From positions 38,548,512 to 38,612,511 of the forward strand of contig NC_134281.1 in NCBI RefSeq assembly GCF_949628215.1: a DNA stretch of 64,000 nt. The letters are read 5' to 3'. The notes beneath the pieces are model-generated. The model was given only the letters and a program-made list of their open reading frames with translations. It did not search any database and was not told the origin of the DNA. Both the position numbers and the translations under genes were made by a program. The stretch comes from Phalacrocorax aristotelis. Lineage: Eukaryota > Chordata > Aves > Suliformes > Phalacrocoracidae. Shown piece by piece: positions 23,601 to 34,514 of the stretch (position 1 is the stretch's first letter; each line of letters opens with the position of its first letter).

Positions 23601-26112
23601 AAGCATATATTTCAGAAATTAAAACAGAGGAGGTTTCTCCTTCAACCAGAAGAATCAAGTCTTCTTACAGACAGAATAACCTGATAAGTGTCAGGCCAGA
23701 CGCTTTACCCCTGGTTTTGGGTAAAACATTTCTGGAATTCCAAGTCACTCTAAGCACTGCATCAACTTCATTGTTACACCTCTCACCCTTGAAATCACAG
23801 GTGTAGGTGAAGAAAAATAAAGAATATGCTCCCTCCTGGATGACTGAATTTTTACTTAGAAACTGCAATTTTTTTTGTTATTCATAGGAAAAAGTCCTCT
23901 GAGAGAAAATATATTTACCAAGACTGCCAATAATAGTGATTTAATAATGAAAGACACATTTGTAAGCAAATTCAGTAACAGCTGAAAGAACGACATTTTA
24001 CTTGTTCGTGAAATTTGCGGTCTCTAACCTAATTCTATTTTATTCCTGGGTTTGTAATTTTATGCACGCAGAAGATCCATACCAGAAGTGCTTCACAGCA
24101 TTTAAAGAAACCCTTTGTTGGCTTTTTGATTAACTTAGCTGATTCGTTGTTCCTCTTCTATAGGACCAAAGCTCTTCAAAGAACCCAGTGCTAAATCCAA
24201 TAAGTATATAATTCAGAATGCACTGGCACATTGCTGCTTGGCTGGAAAAGTAAATGAAGGTCAAAAGAAAAAGATATTGGAGGTAAGGGTATTTTTCCCC
24301 TAAAAGCATAAACATCTAAGCCAAACCACAGTAAGGCGTTAGGAAGACACAGGAAGTGTAATGCAGATATTGAAAGGAATCTTCGCAGGGTATGACTTAT
24401 ATAGTCTCTTAGTGAAGAGTATAGATAGACTTACAGCTCTCTTAGTGAAAGGCTTTAACTTCTGTGCCTTGCTTGCTGCATAGACAGAAGTACTGTAGAA
24501 ACAATAGCTGTCACATTGTACATGCAGCACAGGAAGCTGAATTAATTGACATGTTTGTAGTTACTGCACATTTAATGTGGGAACTTCCACATGTAGACTT
24601 TTTCTCACAAACTTGTTTTCTGTAACACGAAAAAAATCCATCTTATACATACAGATGTTCAGACTGGGACCTTTAGAACTAAAGCACAGTGCACTTATGA
24701 AGAGAAAGAACTGAAATGCTAAGCTTTGCTCCGGTTTCCAAGTAGTAGGGCAAATTCAGGACTTTCTACTACAGAAAGGTGCCTTCCAGCCTTTTCTGTT
24801 ATGCTGGTATAAACCTTCTGAAGATGCATGAATATTGTAAGGGTGAGAGCTCGGGGACCCGTGTGTTTCTGTGCAAAAGGAATAACACGAGTCTGAGGGT
24901 TTAGAGTAATGGGACTGTTCCTTTTACCAACTGTGACAAATTTGACAGATTAAATAGATCACAGAAGGCAGGTACTTGGAATCTGGATTTAATTCCTTTT
25001 CTGGAATGAATTTCATTACAGTATTTCTTGCCCTTTCTTTTCTTCATAATTCTTCTGCATTCACGCCCAGATGCTGCCTTCTCTGTCATTCCAGCTACTT
25101 TTTGGAAATAACAAGTGAGAAATCAAGACAGCCTCTTTCAGTTCAAGTAATTGGGAGCATAATAACCCCCAGAAATCCCAGGAAAGAACAGCTGTAAAAA
25201 GGTCATGCTTAACTCTAGGATGGAGAATACGTCACTTGGTAGAAGCTGTACATGTTCAGGGCACGTGGCACGCAGAAGTTGTGTTGGGTGGATTAGAGGT
25301 CTGAAGATTTCAGCTAGTAAAGACCTTTGCTTAATACACTTCAGATGACTTTATGCTTTAACCAAACTTGAATGGATTTAGGGATGACTGAAACCCCATT
25401 TTAGCACTGGAGGATTTTTCAGGCACATCCAGACATATATAAATTTCCTGTTCTCAAACTTGCAACTGTTAGACCTGCTTGATGAAATGGATCAAAGAAT
25501 TTTTATTTGGTCTACATAAAATTTGTTAGGATGTCTGTTCTTGAGGTACAACTAAGCAAATACAGCTGAAATTGTCTAAATAAATAAGGTTTTGCTTGAG
25601 ATGGGTAGGTACCTTATCAAAATCCAGATGGATGAAGCTTAGCAAATTCTAATGACTGAAAATAAGGTCTTCTAGTGGACAGAGTTAGACATAAGTTTCA
25701 GCTCTGGTAGAAAACAAATTCAAAATGACAATCCAATGATTCTGAATGTTTTCTAACGACAATGTAAAATTCATATTGTGAATCTTTTTCTTTCTTTCTT
25801 TTCAAGGAAATGGAAAAATCCGATGCCAATAATTTCTTAATCTTGTTCCGGGATTCAGGCTGCCAGTTCAGATCTCTGTACACATACTGCCCTGATACTG
25901 AAGAAATCAATAAATTAACGGGAATAGGTCCCAAATCTATCACAAAGAAAATGATAGAGGGACTGTATAAATACAACTCTGACAGGAAGCAATTTAGCCA
26001 CATACCTGCTAAAACTTTGTCTGCCAGTGTTGATGCAATTACCATTCACAGCCATTTGTGGCAAACCAAGAGACCAGTAACTCCTAAGAAACTGTTACCC
26101 ACCAAGGCATAG
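8603..26112 (+). CDS. CAMSAP2: CAMSAP2, calmodulin-regulated spectrin-associated protein 2 (3' part, 11 exons)
   Basis: The protein binds and stabilises the minus ends of non-centrosomal microtubules in the cytoplasm, notably in neurons and epithelia. Coding exons: 8603-8696, 9783-9876, 13910-13980, 14420-14489, 15310-17521, 18629-18765, 19276-19496, 20547-20619, 22283-22398, 24164-24282, 25807-26112. All introns are GT-AG and phases agree, giving 1170 codons plus TAG. Order in the partial protein: last helix of the CAMSAP calponin-homology domain (residues 1-20), a Ser-rich linker, coiled coil 1 (about 434-486), coiled coil 2 (about 565-606), a Lys/Glu/Arg-rich coiled coil 3 (about 848-950) and the CKK microtubule-binding domain (about 1031-1165). 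The match to CAMSAP2 rather than CAMSAP1 or CAMSAP3 is by recognition along the whole length. Human CAMSAP2 is about 1490 residues, so about 320 N-terminal residues lie upstream of position 1. No frameshift or premature stop is seen. Confidence 0.97.
9783..9876 (+). CDS. CAMSAP2: CAMSAP2 exon b: linker
   Basis: The acceptor is TTCCTGGCAG and the donor CCAG|GTAATG. It encodes a low-complexity linker beginning [18 protein letters not shown]. Phase enters at 1 and leaves at 2, consistent with both neighbours. Confidence 0.9.
10816..10961 (+). repeat. G/T-rich low-complexity tract with a G10 run
   Basis: The + strand is almost pure G and T, with many GGGG and GGG runs separated by T tracts, and a run of ten G at 10839-10848. 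It is intronic in CAMSAP2. Several G-runs with short spacers fit G-quadruplex potential. Confidence 0.85.
13477..13735 (-). mobile_element. CR1 LINE 3' fragment
   Basis: Read on the + strand, the fragment starts with repeated ATAGAATCAT units and continues with the classic reverse complement of the CR1 3' end (TTGGAAAAGGCCTTCAAGAT, AAGTCCAACC, then the 'accctttt..gaaggaatttttcctaatatccaacctaaacctcccctgg' order). It is a 5'-truncated copy antisense to CAMSAP2 and ends about 175 bases before the next exon. Confidence 0.93.
13910..13980 (+). CDS. CAMSAP2: CAMSAP2 exon c: linker
   Basis: The acceptor is TTCTTTACAG and the donor CCAG|GTAACA. It encodes [20 protein letters not shown] plus four residues, a Pro/Ser/His-rich linker more diverged than the domains. 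Phases 2 in and 1 out fit the neighbours. Confidence 0.92.
14420..14489 (+). CDS. CAMSAP2: CAMSAP2 exon d
   Basis: The acceptor is TTTCACTTAG and the donor AAAAAG|GTAAGT. It encodes [20 protein letters not shown] plus three residues, a strongly conserved CAMSAP2 segment that includes a basic-serine phosphosite-like motif RRSSS. Confidence 0.96.
15310..17521 (+). CDS. CAMSAP2: CAMSAP2 exon e: large central exon, 2212 nt
   Basis: The acceptor CTCCATTAG joins AG|G to give [16 protein letters not shown]. The donor is TTTAAG|GTAAGA after VCCGFFFK. The open frame extends a further 59 bases into the intron upstream, but an ATG at 15251 is intronic and is not the start. The exon holds a long acidic and Ser-rich region, coiled coil 1 ([20 protein letters not shown] onward, about 16285-16440), coiled coil 2 (about 16676-16800, rich in Leu/Gln/Met), a [15 protein letters not shown] segment and the SRSF-like Ser/Pro tail. 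One long central exon is typical of CAMSAP genes. Confidence 0.98.
18629..18765 (+). CDS. CAMSAP2: CAMSAP2 exon f: coiled coil 3, first part
   Basis: The acceptor is GCTGCTAG and the donor ACAAG|GTAAAA. It encodes [20 protein letters not shown] and a continuing charged helix rich in Glu, Lys, Arg and Gln. It enters in phase 0 and leaves in phase 2. Confidence 0.97.
18932..18945 (+). promoter_or_regulatory. weak CTCF-like motif
   Basis: TCAGCAGGTGGCGT matches the CTCF core at 12 of 14 positions, and the central AGCAGGTGGCG is intact. It lies in a CAMSAP2 intron and is motif evidence only. Confidence 0.22.
19276..19496 (+). CDS. CAMSAP2: CAMSAP2 exon g: coiled coil 3, second part, and basic segment
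   Basis: The acceptor is TTTTTTTTAG and the donor CCAG|GTAACA. It encodes the rest of the charged helix ([20 protein letters not shown]) and a Lys/Arg/Pro-rich stretch ending [12 protein letters not shown]. The exon is open past the donor, but the joined frame needs the splice. Confidence 0.96.
20547..20619 (+). CDS. CAMSAP2: CAMSAP2 exon h
   Basis: The acceptor is GTTTTTTCAG and the donor CCAAG|GTAAAG. It encodes [20 protein letters not shown] followed by KRTP, a conserved Ser-rich linker before the CKK domain. Confidence 0.95.
22283..22398 (+). CDS. CAMSAP2: CAMSAP2 exon i
   Basis: The acceptor is TAATGTTTAG and the donor ACAG|GTCAGT, a weaker donor than its neighbours. It encodes [20 protein letters not shown] and then DWENAS with a Thr/Ser-rich tail. 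Confidence 0.96.
24164..24282 (+). CDS. CAMSAP2: CAMSAP2 exon j: start of the CKK domain
   Basis: The acceptor is CTTCTATAG and the donor GAG|GTAAGG. It encodes [20 protein letters not shown], then [20 protein letters not shown], the first helices of the CKK microtubule-binding domain. It ends in phase 0. Confidence 0.97.
25807..26112 (+). CDS. CAMSAP2: CAMSAP2 last coding exon: CKK domain and stop
   Basis: The acceptor is CTTTTCAAG and the stop codon is TAG at 26110-26112. It encodes most of the CKK fold ([38 protein letters not shown]) and the short basic tail ending KKLLPTKA. The CKK domain recognises the microtubule minus end. Confidence 0.98.
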   Translation, partial: EMEKSDANNFLILFRDSGCQFRSLYTYCPDTEEINKLTGIGPKSITKKMIEGLYKYNSDRKQFSHIPAKTLSASVDAITIHSHLWQTKRPVTPKKLLPTKA

Positions 26113-29085
26113 TAGATGGGAAAAAACTTGCTTCAGACAATTATGATAAACTTGCACTTCATCTTTACTGCCTATAGGAAATAGATTTCTAGTTGCCAAC
26201 CAGACTCTTAGAACTTAAAACTGGACACCAAGTTCTATTATCATGTCCAACTGGAATGTAAACACAGTGTTTAGGAGTGCAGAAGATGATCGGTTAGGTG
26301 AATAATTATGAGTGATTACGGAAGTGTTTGACTTGTGTGGAGATTTGTATGTGCTAATACAATATATAGAGTATGTTTGCTCTGTATTTTGATTAGATAC
26401 ACTGAAGCACTGAATGTTCCTCTTTAGTGACTCAAACTACATTTTTTACATCTGTTGCCTTATATGTTTGTATTTGTGCTTGTCTTGAAATATTTTTTCT
26501 TTCACTGAAGAAATACTTGTTAATATTCTCAATACCATTGAACTTTGCATACTGACTTACAGTAAAGACTAAGTGATGGGTTGTATGTCACTGAAGAACA
26601 GCTGAATGGATCTGTTCTGCAAGACCCTTATTGTGTGCTGTAACAAAATCAAGATTCATTCCCCTGAGTATTTATAATTCTTTTTCAATTAAATAATACT
26701 GATTTGCTTATAGACTAAACAGTAAAGGAAAAAAACTTTGAACTGTTTGAAGTTTCCTTCAAATGAATTATTTAACAACTCAGGGTATAGTTGGGTGATG
26801 CAATTATTCCTGTTTCAGTTAAGTTACCGTCTGAGATGTAATGACTGACCATGTGCGTGTTCATAATGCCATTAAAATGCAAACTAAAAAGATTAGTAGA
26901 CCTCTAAAACAGTTTACGCAAATGAGTGTTATTTTGAATTGTTCCAGATGAAGAGCAAGCACATGGTCAGGTACTGCTTCTCCAAGGAAGGAATGGAAAC
27001 TTGTGAAACATTCAGAACTAGATCCCTGACGTTTGCCTGACAGAACACTAAAAATATTCAGAAGAATCACAGAATTCACTAAGTTGCAGATCTTTCAGAA
27101 GTCGTGTATGTAATTCCCATTGATTTTAAGATCCAGGCCAGTGTCTGTTCTTCCTGCCTTCAGATCTGCTGGCTCAGACGTAAACCAGTTTTCTAGGGAA
27201 TAACATCCGATAAGAATTTTCAGTGTGTCTTAGTAAATTGTTTTCTTGACACGATCTAACAGATGATGTCTTGTGACACTTAGCGATCTTAAATACACAT
27301 GGCAAAAAAGCCTAAAGGACATTTCAATAAATTTGTATGTCAATTTACACAAACAAACTCTGGGCATATTTCAGTATTATTTATAAAGGGCTGCATTTTG
27401 TTTCAAAACAGTGTTTGATTATTTTATAGATCACTATTCCGTTTCAGTGTTTATCTTATCATTTGCTTTTAACATAGCACTGTTCTGAAAAAAAAAAAAA
27501 AAAGGAACTACAAACTTGAAGCCTCCCCTCAATCTGTGGCTATTTTGATAATGTACACCAGAGGATTTGTCGGGGGAAAAAATCTCATTCTCAGGAAAAG
27601 ACTTGAATGATTTGTGATTCTGTTCTGTTTCAGTGTTGTGACAACTACATTAACATAAGACAGTATTGTGCTGTAAGTACATAGTCCATTCTGTTTCATG
27701 GGGAGACTAAAACTACGTTCATGTTTCTCTCATTGAACTTTGAGAGAAGCCATGCCTCACTACTCCGATGTGCTCATTTACTTATATAAAAGATGCAGAG
27801 GAATGAGATGTCATGAAGCAGGTTAGAACAGTACTTTTTTTAAATTATTATAAGGCCTTAGGCATCAACACGTCTGGGTTATAAACATTTTCTCAAAAAT
27901 GCTGTCAGTTTTACTGTAATTTATGTTCTTATATTTATGTATATTTGTTAAAACTGTAAAAAAAGAAAAAACACTTTAAAATACATGTTTAATATGTATG
28001 TGGCTCAAAACTATTTGTGGTTAGCTGATTCCTACTGTTTGCATGTATATCACCAGGATATGTAACTCTTATTTCAAGTGTATACATATTGTGTATATAG
28101 GATATAAATAATATTAAAAAGGGGGAAAAGAGGGTTTGCACATTCTGCCTGTTAGACAGTTCCTACGAATGCCATTGTAGGAACATCTTGAATAACACTA
28201 TGAAACTGTGTATAATATACAGTGATTCAAGAAACCAGGAGGTTGGAATTAACTGATACACATATGGTCAATAACTTCAAAAGAAGTTTTATCATGGGAG
28301 GCTTTTTGTTTCTAAAATCTGTACTATGATTGAACCGAAGATTTGCAACTCCAGAAAGACACACGCATCGATCTAATCAAAGTGAGCTTAAGTATGTGAC
28401 ATGAATTCTTTGAGTAATTTAAATATATCTGAATGTATTATGAAATTTGCATTTGTCAACAGGTTACAGATTTGTGCAATGTCTAAAAGCAGAATGTGAA
28501 TAATGCAGTTGAAAATTTCATTGCTCGCAGTATAAAAGTTTTACTTAATACAGGAAAAGTAAAGCTAGATACACTTTTCCTTTTTAAGCCTGCAAATTTT
28601 CTAATTACAGTGGATCTTTAGTTGGGATCATGTTTAAAAAAAAAAAAGAAAAAAGAAAAAAAGAGGAAGCTTTCCATAAAGGCCAGTATTTATCACTGAC
28701 CTTTTCAGAACACACTGGTGCTTTCATCAGGGGTATTATTATTGTTGCTACGACCGAATTGCCAAACTCTCGTCTTAGTTTTTGAAGCAAAATTTCATAC
28801 TCTAACAGTCATAGTAGCTACTGAAATATTTCCTTTTTTTTTTTAATGTTAGTATGACTGTTAGTTTTTATTATTTGGCTGTTTAAAGCCAAATTCAGCT
28901 ATTTAATTATGATTTAATGGGCACTGTTGAAAAATGTACAGTGTATTGTGTGCTTACTTGTCCACTTCTATGGAGCATAGCTTCCATATTTTTTCAAATG
29001 CTGTGCTGTAAAATATTGTCATTGCTACTTATGTGGTAAAGTGTAGCTTTTTCCTTTCATTTAAATAAAAGCATGGCACCAAAAC
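26113..29085 (+). other. CAMSAP2: CAMSAP2 3' UTR
   Basis: This AT-rich, gene-free stretch runs from the stop codon to the first well-placed polyadenylation signal. It contains an internal AATAAA at 27326-27331 that could give a shorter transcript, and a Pumilio-type TGTATATA at 28092-28099. A UTR of about 3 kb is inferred from the signals and not from transcript data. Confidence 0.7.
29064..29069 (+). promoter_or_regulatory. CAMSAP2: CAMSAP2 polyadenylation signal AATAAA
   Basis: AATAAA lies about 15-20 bases before a likely cleavage zone in GCACCAAAACAAC and is followed by a T/G-rich element (TTTTTTGTTTTC). It is the best 3' end signal in the downstream region. Confidence 0.7.
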
Positions 29086-32000
29086 AACATTTTTTGTTTT
29101 CTTGCTTACATCTAAATATAAACTGAAACTGTAAAAAGTTCACATTAATGTCTAAATCTTCTTTCTTCTCCTATTTCAGCAACATAGAAACTGTAGGAAA
29201 TACGCACCATTTTTATTTCTCCTTTTGCTCCCCGTTGTTCATCTTTCTTTCACATATAATTTAGCCTCTCTCTGATAACGTCAGAAAGCTATTGAAGATT
29301 TAGGCTTTTTATTTCATTCTTGAGAACAACGTGGTGTTACCCTGTTCTCTTCAGAAGTGAGTTTCGCAATCGCAAGTCAACTGATAAACAGCTCCTGTAC
29401 TCTGGTTAGCTTCCATCGCTCCGCCACCACAGAAACTTGCTGCCCAGTGTAATAGGATTGCTTCAGATGGGAAGGTTTTCAAGATGAATTGGTCTTCATC
29501 AAGACAGCTAATAAAGACTACGACTTTTAGTGAAATAACATGTACTTGTTAGTGGTGCAATCTTGAAGAGAGATAGTATCCAAAAAATAAGGTCTCTCTC
29601 CCAGATGTGTAAATTAGCAATTTTTTCTAGTCCAAATCATGCCTTTTGGGGGGTTTTGTGTTGTCCTGCTGGGTTGCAGAGCAAAAGCAAGGACTTGCTG
29701 AAAGGGGACGTGACATCACTGGACTGTCAACAGGTAGACTGAATTGTTGGGCTGACTTACGCAGCTAAAGAATCTCTAAATTTCAAAGATATTCAAAGGG
29801 CAGCTTCTAGAATACAGGAAATCTGATAGTAGGGCTTTTAGTACTGAACTGGAAACTAATGTGGCTGAAAATGAATAGCCTTTCCTCCTCCCCTTAAAAC
29901 TGGTTATTTGTCAGCCAGCTCAATCGGTTCTCTGTACGGCACCACAAACAGGCTGACAAAAGCAAGGAATTATGTTGGAACACAAACATCCAGTTAAGTT
30001 GTTTTTTTCCGTGGTGAGCCCAGCTCAAAATTTTTGTCAAAAACCAGCCTTTGCACAAATGGGCTTTAGCACAGACTTCATTTTCTCTGTCCGTTGGCAA
30101 GCAATGCTATACTTGAGAAACTTCAGATCACGCCCTGGTTAATTTGACAGAATATGACTGTACCGTGTGTCTGAATCTCTACGCAATCTTGTGAATCAAA
30201 ATTTGTACTGCTGTGGGATCCACTGCAGAGAGCTGGTATCACTGACTGCAGAATAATCATCTCAGCCACACTTGGAACCTAAGCTTTTTGGATCAATCAC
30301 CACCAAAAGGTGATGTAAAAAAAAGCTTCGTTTCTCAAATCCAGCTGTACTGATCAGGTGCAGATGTCAGATGTCTTTTTTTCCAACAACTTAATAAAGA
30401 CAGAGCTTTGTCAGGGCTAAACCTTCAACTACTTGTACCTTTTCAAATGGCAAATTAGCATTTCTTTGCTGCCTTCTTACTAATCTAATGAGCTGAATAA
30501 GCAGTTTGAAGAATTGTGGCTATAAAGATCTATCTTGACAGCCACAGACCTTTATATCTGCTCTTACCTTTTCTAATTAATTAAAAAAATTAAAACCAAC
30601 AACAAAAAAACCCACACAAGTTATCTTATTCCAGGTCTAGAACAGCAGAAAAAACCCTCCGGTATTTTTAACAAGCACAGCATCTTTGTTCATTTATAAG
30701 CAATTTGTTTTTAAAAGCAAACTATTCCACTTAAGAAAAAAGATGTGAAGCGTGTTTGTGTATGCATACGTCGACACGCACAGATAAATGCACATATACT
30801 TTCTGACTTACTTGCTTACACACAGATGTAAAAAGAAATACGCTTTATTTAGACAACCACAGCAGAGAGTTAAATATGGTAGTGAAGTTACTCTAGCTTT
30901 TTTCCTTCTAGCAAGAAAGAAAAGCAGCTACCTCATCTGTTTTCCACTCAGAACTACTGGTCTTCCTAAGAGGTAGGGAAGCAATATACAACATATACGT
31001 TTAAGAGCTCAGTACAAATGCTTTGGGAAGTGGAGGCCTCAACACAAGGGTTTTTAATCAAATTTCTGAATTCAAGGATAACGCTGATGGACGCTAGACA
31101 CAACTGCCTCTGATCAGAAAAGCTAATAACTAGGATTTCAAGAAAGGACAGAAAACAGTAGAAAAGAGTTAAGCATTCCACTGAAAAATGTTATTTAAAA
31201 CTTTCTTCAAACTATTATTCAACATTATGAACATCTAGATGAACAAAATACTTAGAACTAATTAATTATCCATTGACAAATTTGTTTAACATCTATAAGC
31301 ATTTTTGTGTCACTTAATCTGTTAATGGAGCTTTGCAGAAAGACTAAAAGCGAGTATGAATCTTTGCATCAACGCAGCTCTGTCTTATCCCTTCTACATC
31401 ACCACTGATCTAAATGTCTGCATTACGAGACCTGGCAAGGCCCCACAAGCCTGCAATTATTTAAATTACCTGAAGCCAGATTATACTTTGGCTCGGTATT
31501 TTTCTTGTTTAAACTACCTGAAACTGGAGCTATGATGCTGACATAAACAATTCTCCTACAGACTATGCAAGAATTTTGCTGAATAGTCACTCCAAAGTTC
31601 TGGAAATCCTTTCCTGAAATGAGTGAAAACTATTTCCAGAAGTACACTTTTAAACAGAATTCTTTTTGCAACTTCTTACAAGATCATGTAAACATAAAAT
31701 GTGAAGAGTTGAATGGCTCTGTTATAATGACTAAAAATCAGGGGATTGGCCCATTTTTATGACAACACAAAGATGCTTTGCACGAACTGCTGAACTGCAC
31801 TGGCAGACCTTGTGCAAGGTTAGCACTGGGGAATAATTCTAAGAATGTATCCAGCCCTGCTGACATTGTCAGCAGCCACCTGCAACATCTGTAAAATAGT
31901 CGCACAATTGCTATTTTCTTTTCTGAAGAGTTCCAAGAACAGGCTGCAGTGCGCTGTCTTGTCACTAAGCAATGCAGAACAACTCCTCTACTAATCCTGA

Positions 32001-33608
32001 TTTTCAAGCTCTCTAAAGCCCACACCCAACTGCTTTGCTATTCATGGGAGATACCTTCTTTGCAATAATGACTAGGGAGTTGAAAGCAAGCCAAGACCAC
32101 CTCAAAGATATCTTTCTACGCCTCATTAAAAAGTTATCAACAACCAGAGAACAGGGTCTTCCATCTGCCCTTCGCTGATAGGATGCTAGTACACATCCTC
32201 ACCACATATTTAAGAGTAGTATCATTGCTCTCCAAAGCAGGTGCATCAAGTAATGCCACTTACTCTTCCATACCTCTTCCTGAGGACGGATACTTGGTTC
32301 TTGAAATCTCTTTCCAGACTAAGGAATTTGCTACATCCTTGTGAAAGGCCTGACATGCTGAGCAGGAAACAATAATTTTAAATTCAGAATTTATTCTTTG
32401 TTTTGGGTCTATAACTGGGGAGAAGCTTTACCTTTCTTTCATCCTGAAACTCTTGCCCTCTGGAGATGCAGTCTCACCGATTTGATCTCAGGACCTCCAC
32501 TGAAAAGAAAGCTATCGCACAAAAGATAAGTAAACCACGGTACCACTGTTGCAAAATCAAGATTAAATTTAAAAGCATATGTGTGTTTACTTAGTGTTTT
32601 GTAAATTAAAGTTTAAAATGGACTTTTATCCAAGTGTATGTTCAGCAAAGTTATGCATGCAGCTTTGTTGAGACAAATTAAAGTCATCTTGTTTCTCTGC
32701 ACTCCCTTTATCATCTCTATTGAATCATATGTATTGGGAAACGGTTCCATTTTTATAATTAAATTTTCTATTAAACAGTGCCTCCAAAGGCAAGTAAGCA
32801 ACAAGCGATAGCTTTAGAAGTAAATGGAAGGATTCGGTGTTTTACTAGCTCATCAAGCTTCCTGGGATGTGATGCTGGGACTTGAGTGGTGCAGAAGGAA
32901 CCACGGAGTTCCACGTTCCTTGCTCTTCCTTGGCAGAGTCGCTGCTGTACAGCCAGGCGGCACTCCTTGCTGGACAGCCTTCAGGACATTTCTCCGTATT
33001 CCTTTTCAGAAAGAGGCGAGAGAGAGAGAATAACAATTCCCCTCTGCCCTTCAGCTGATCCTCAGCAGAACAGTTTGCCAGCAGACTTGAACTCACTGTG
33101 GTTCTTAACATCTTTAAACATCAGTGTGACAGAGAATCCAGCTCAGCTTCAGCTGAACCCCTGACAGCCTTCTCTGGGCCTCCAATACATGTTACACATG
33201 CATAATTTTAAAAAAAACAAAACCCACCAACCAAAAAAAAAACCACAAACCAGGCCTCTGCTACATCATTTGCCAGAAAATCGTCACCATCTCCGTCTTG
33301 GCAAGGCCTGCCAATGCCCTGTGGTACACACACGGGGGGTTTTGTCTGAGTGCTACACTAGCATTTTAACATGACTTCCTGTGTCTCATCTCACAGCTAT
33401 ATTTAAACACTGATAAAACTTATTAACTGTTCACCATGATAACTCTTACATGCCACAATCTTCTAACAATTACAAAAATGCATTAAATGTAACTGAATGT
33501 CACATTATATATTGATATATCTTAATAAAATATGTGCATAATATACATACGATTTCTGTAAAGGACGCGTTCTTTTTTCAACTGTCTCAAGAAGCTGCAA
33601 AAACACAC
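29086..33608. other. intergenic spacer between CAMSAP2 and WDR47
   Basis: About 4.5 kb of AT-rich sequence. Open frames are short and have no recognisable content. An A/C-rich tract lies at 33209-33253. I see no RNA gene and no clear transposon. Confidence 0.65.
33209..33253 (-). repeat. A/C-rich low-complexity tract
   Basis: The + strand consists almost entirely of A and C (runs of A separated by ACCCACCAACC), so the minus strand is G/T-rich. It may be the decayed poly(A) tail of a retroposon. Confidence 0.75.
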
Positions 33609-34399
33609 TAAAGGGACCCACGGCTGGCGCCTGCGGCGGGGCAGCACCTCACGCGGTAACCAAGGGTGCGGCCGGCGAGCCCTGAGCCTCCGCCGCGGGA
33701 GCGCGGGCCACGCGGGGGGTGACACCTTCCGCGCCAGCCCCGGGGGCGGGAGCGGGGGGGGGGGCCCGGCGGCCCCGCGGGGGCAGCCCTTTGTCCCGGA
33801 ACACCGAGTGACCGATCAGCCGCTCTCACAGCGCCCCTCTCCGTCAGGAACCCCGTTCCCCGCCCGGCGCGGCGGGGTCCGGCCGTGCCCGCGGGGGAGG
33901 CGCCGGGCGCCCGGACAGCGGCGGCCAGGCGGGTGGCGGTGGGTTGTGCTGCTCCCCTCGGAGTAGGCCCGGAGCCGCCGCGCAGTATCGCCGTGAGCCC
34001 GGCGGCGCTTGCCGGGGCTAGCAGCTCTGGCCTGGCCCGGCGTCCCCCGTCCCGCGGTTCCCTCAGCCTCGGAGCGCGGAGGGAGTCCGCCGCGGTCCCC
34101 GCCGGCACTGCCGGTCTCGGTGGGCAGGCGGTGCCTCTCCCCGCCGCTAACAAAGCGGGCCCCGCCCCGCCCAGCAGCCGCCACCATCTGTCCCTCCCGT
34201 CCCCGCGGCGCGGGCGACGCCCAGCCGGGCCGGCCCCTGCCCGCCCCCTCCCGCTTTCCACTCAGGCAGCGGCGTGGGCACCCCGCCCTGCTCCGCCCTC
34301 CCCGCCGCGGCGCGGGGAGGGTCCTGGGGCGCCGCCGGGCAGTCGGCGGTGAGGGCGGGTGGCGGTCGCAACGCCGAACCGAACCGAGCGGAGCGGGAG

Positions 34400-34514
34400 C
34401 GACACCCCATTCTCTGCCGACAGCGGGCCCGGGCCCGCCCCGCGGCTGAGGTTGGCCGCCATCTTCCCCTCACGCCCCGCTGGTGACGGCGCGGACGGGC
34501 CGCCGGCCCCGCAG
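34400..34514 (+). other. WDR47: WDR47 non-coding first exon (5' limit unknown)
   Basis: A strong donor, CCCCGCAG|GTGAGT, ends at 34514 inside the CpG island, and the first coding exon begins with an acceptor nine bases before the ATG. The segment from about 34360 to the donor has no ATG, as expected of a clean 5' UTR. The start site is inferred; transcript 5' ends would be needed to fix it. Confidence 0.65.
34455..34465 (+). promoter_or_regulatory. WDR47: YY1-type element GCCGCCATCTT
   Basis: The motif matches the YY1 consensus found just downstream of many CpG-island start sites. It lies 50 bases before the exon 1 donor, so it would be in the 5' UTR. Its position supports a start site within about 100 bases upstream. 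Confidence 0.6.

Noticed and set aside
33608..34261. 217-codon minus-strand ORF in the CpG island
   Set aside because: It is made almost only of Arg, Gly, Ala and Pro, as G+C-rich DNA gives in any frame. Overlapping frames of similar size occur on both strands, and no domain is recognisable.
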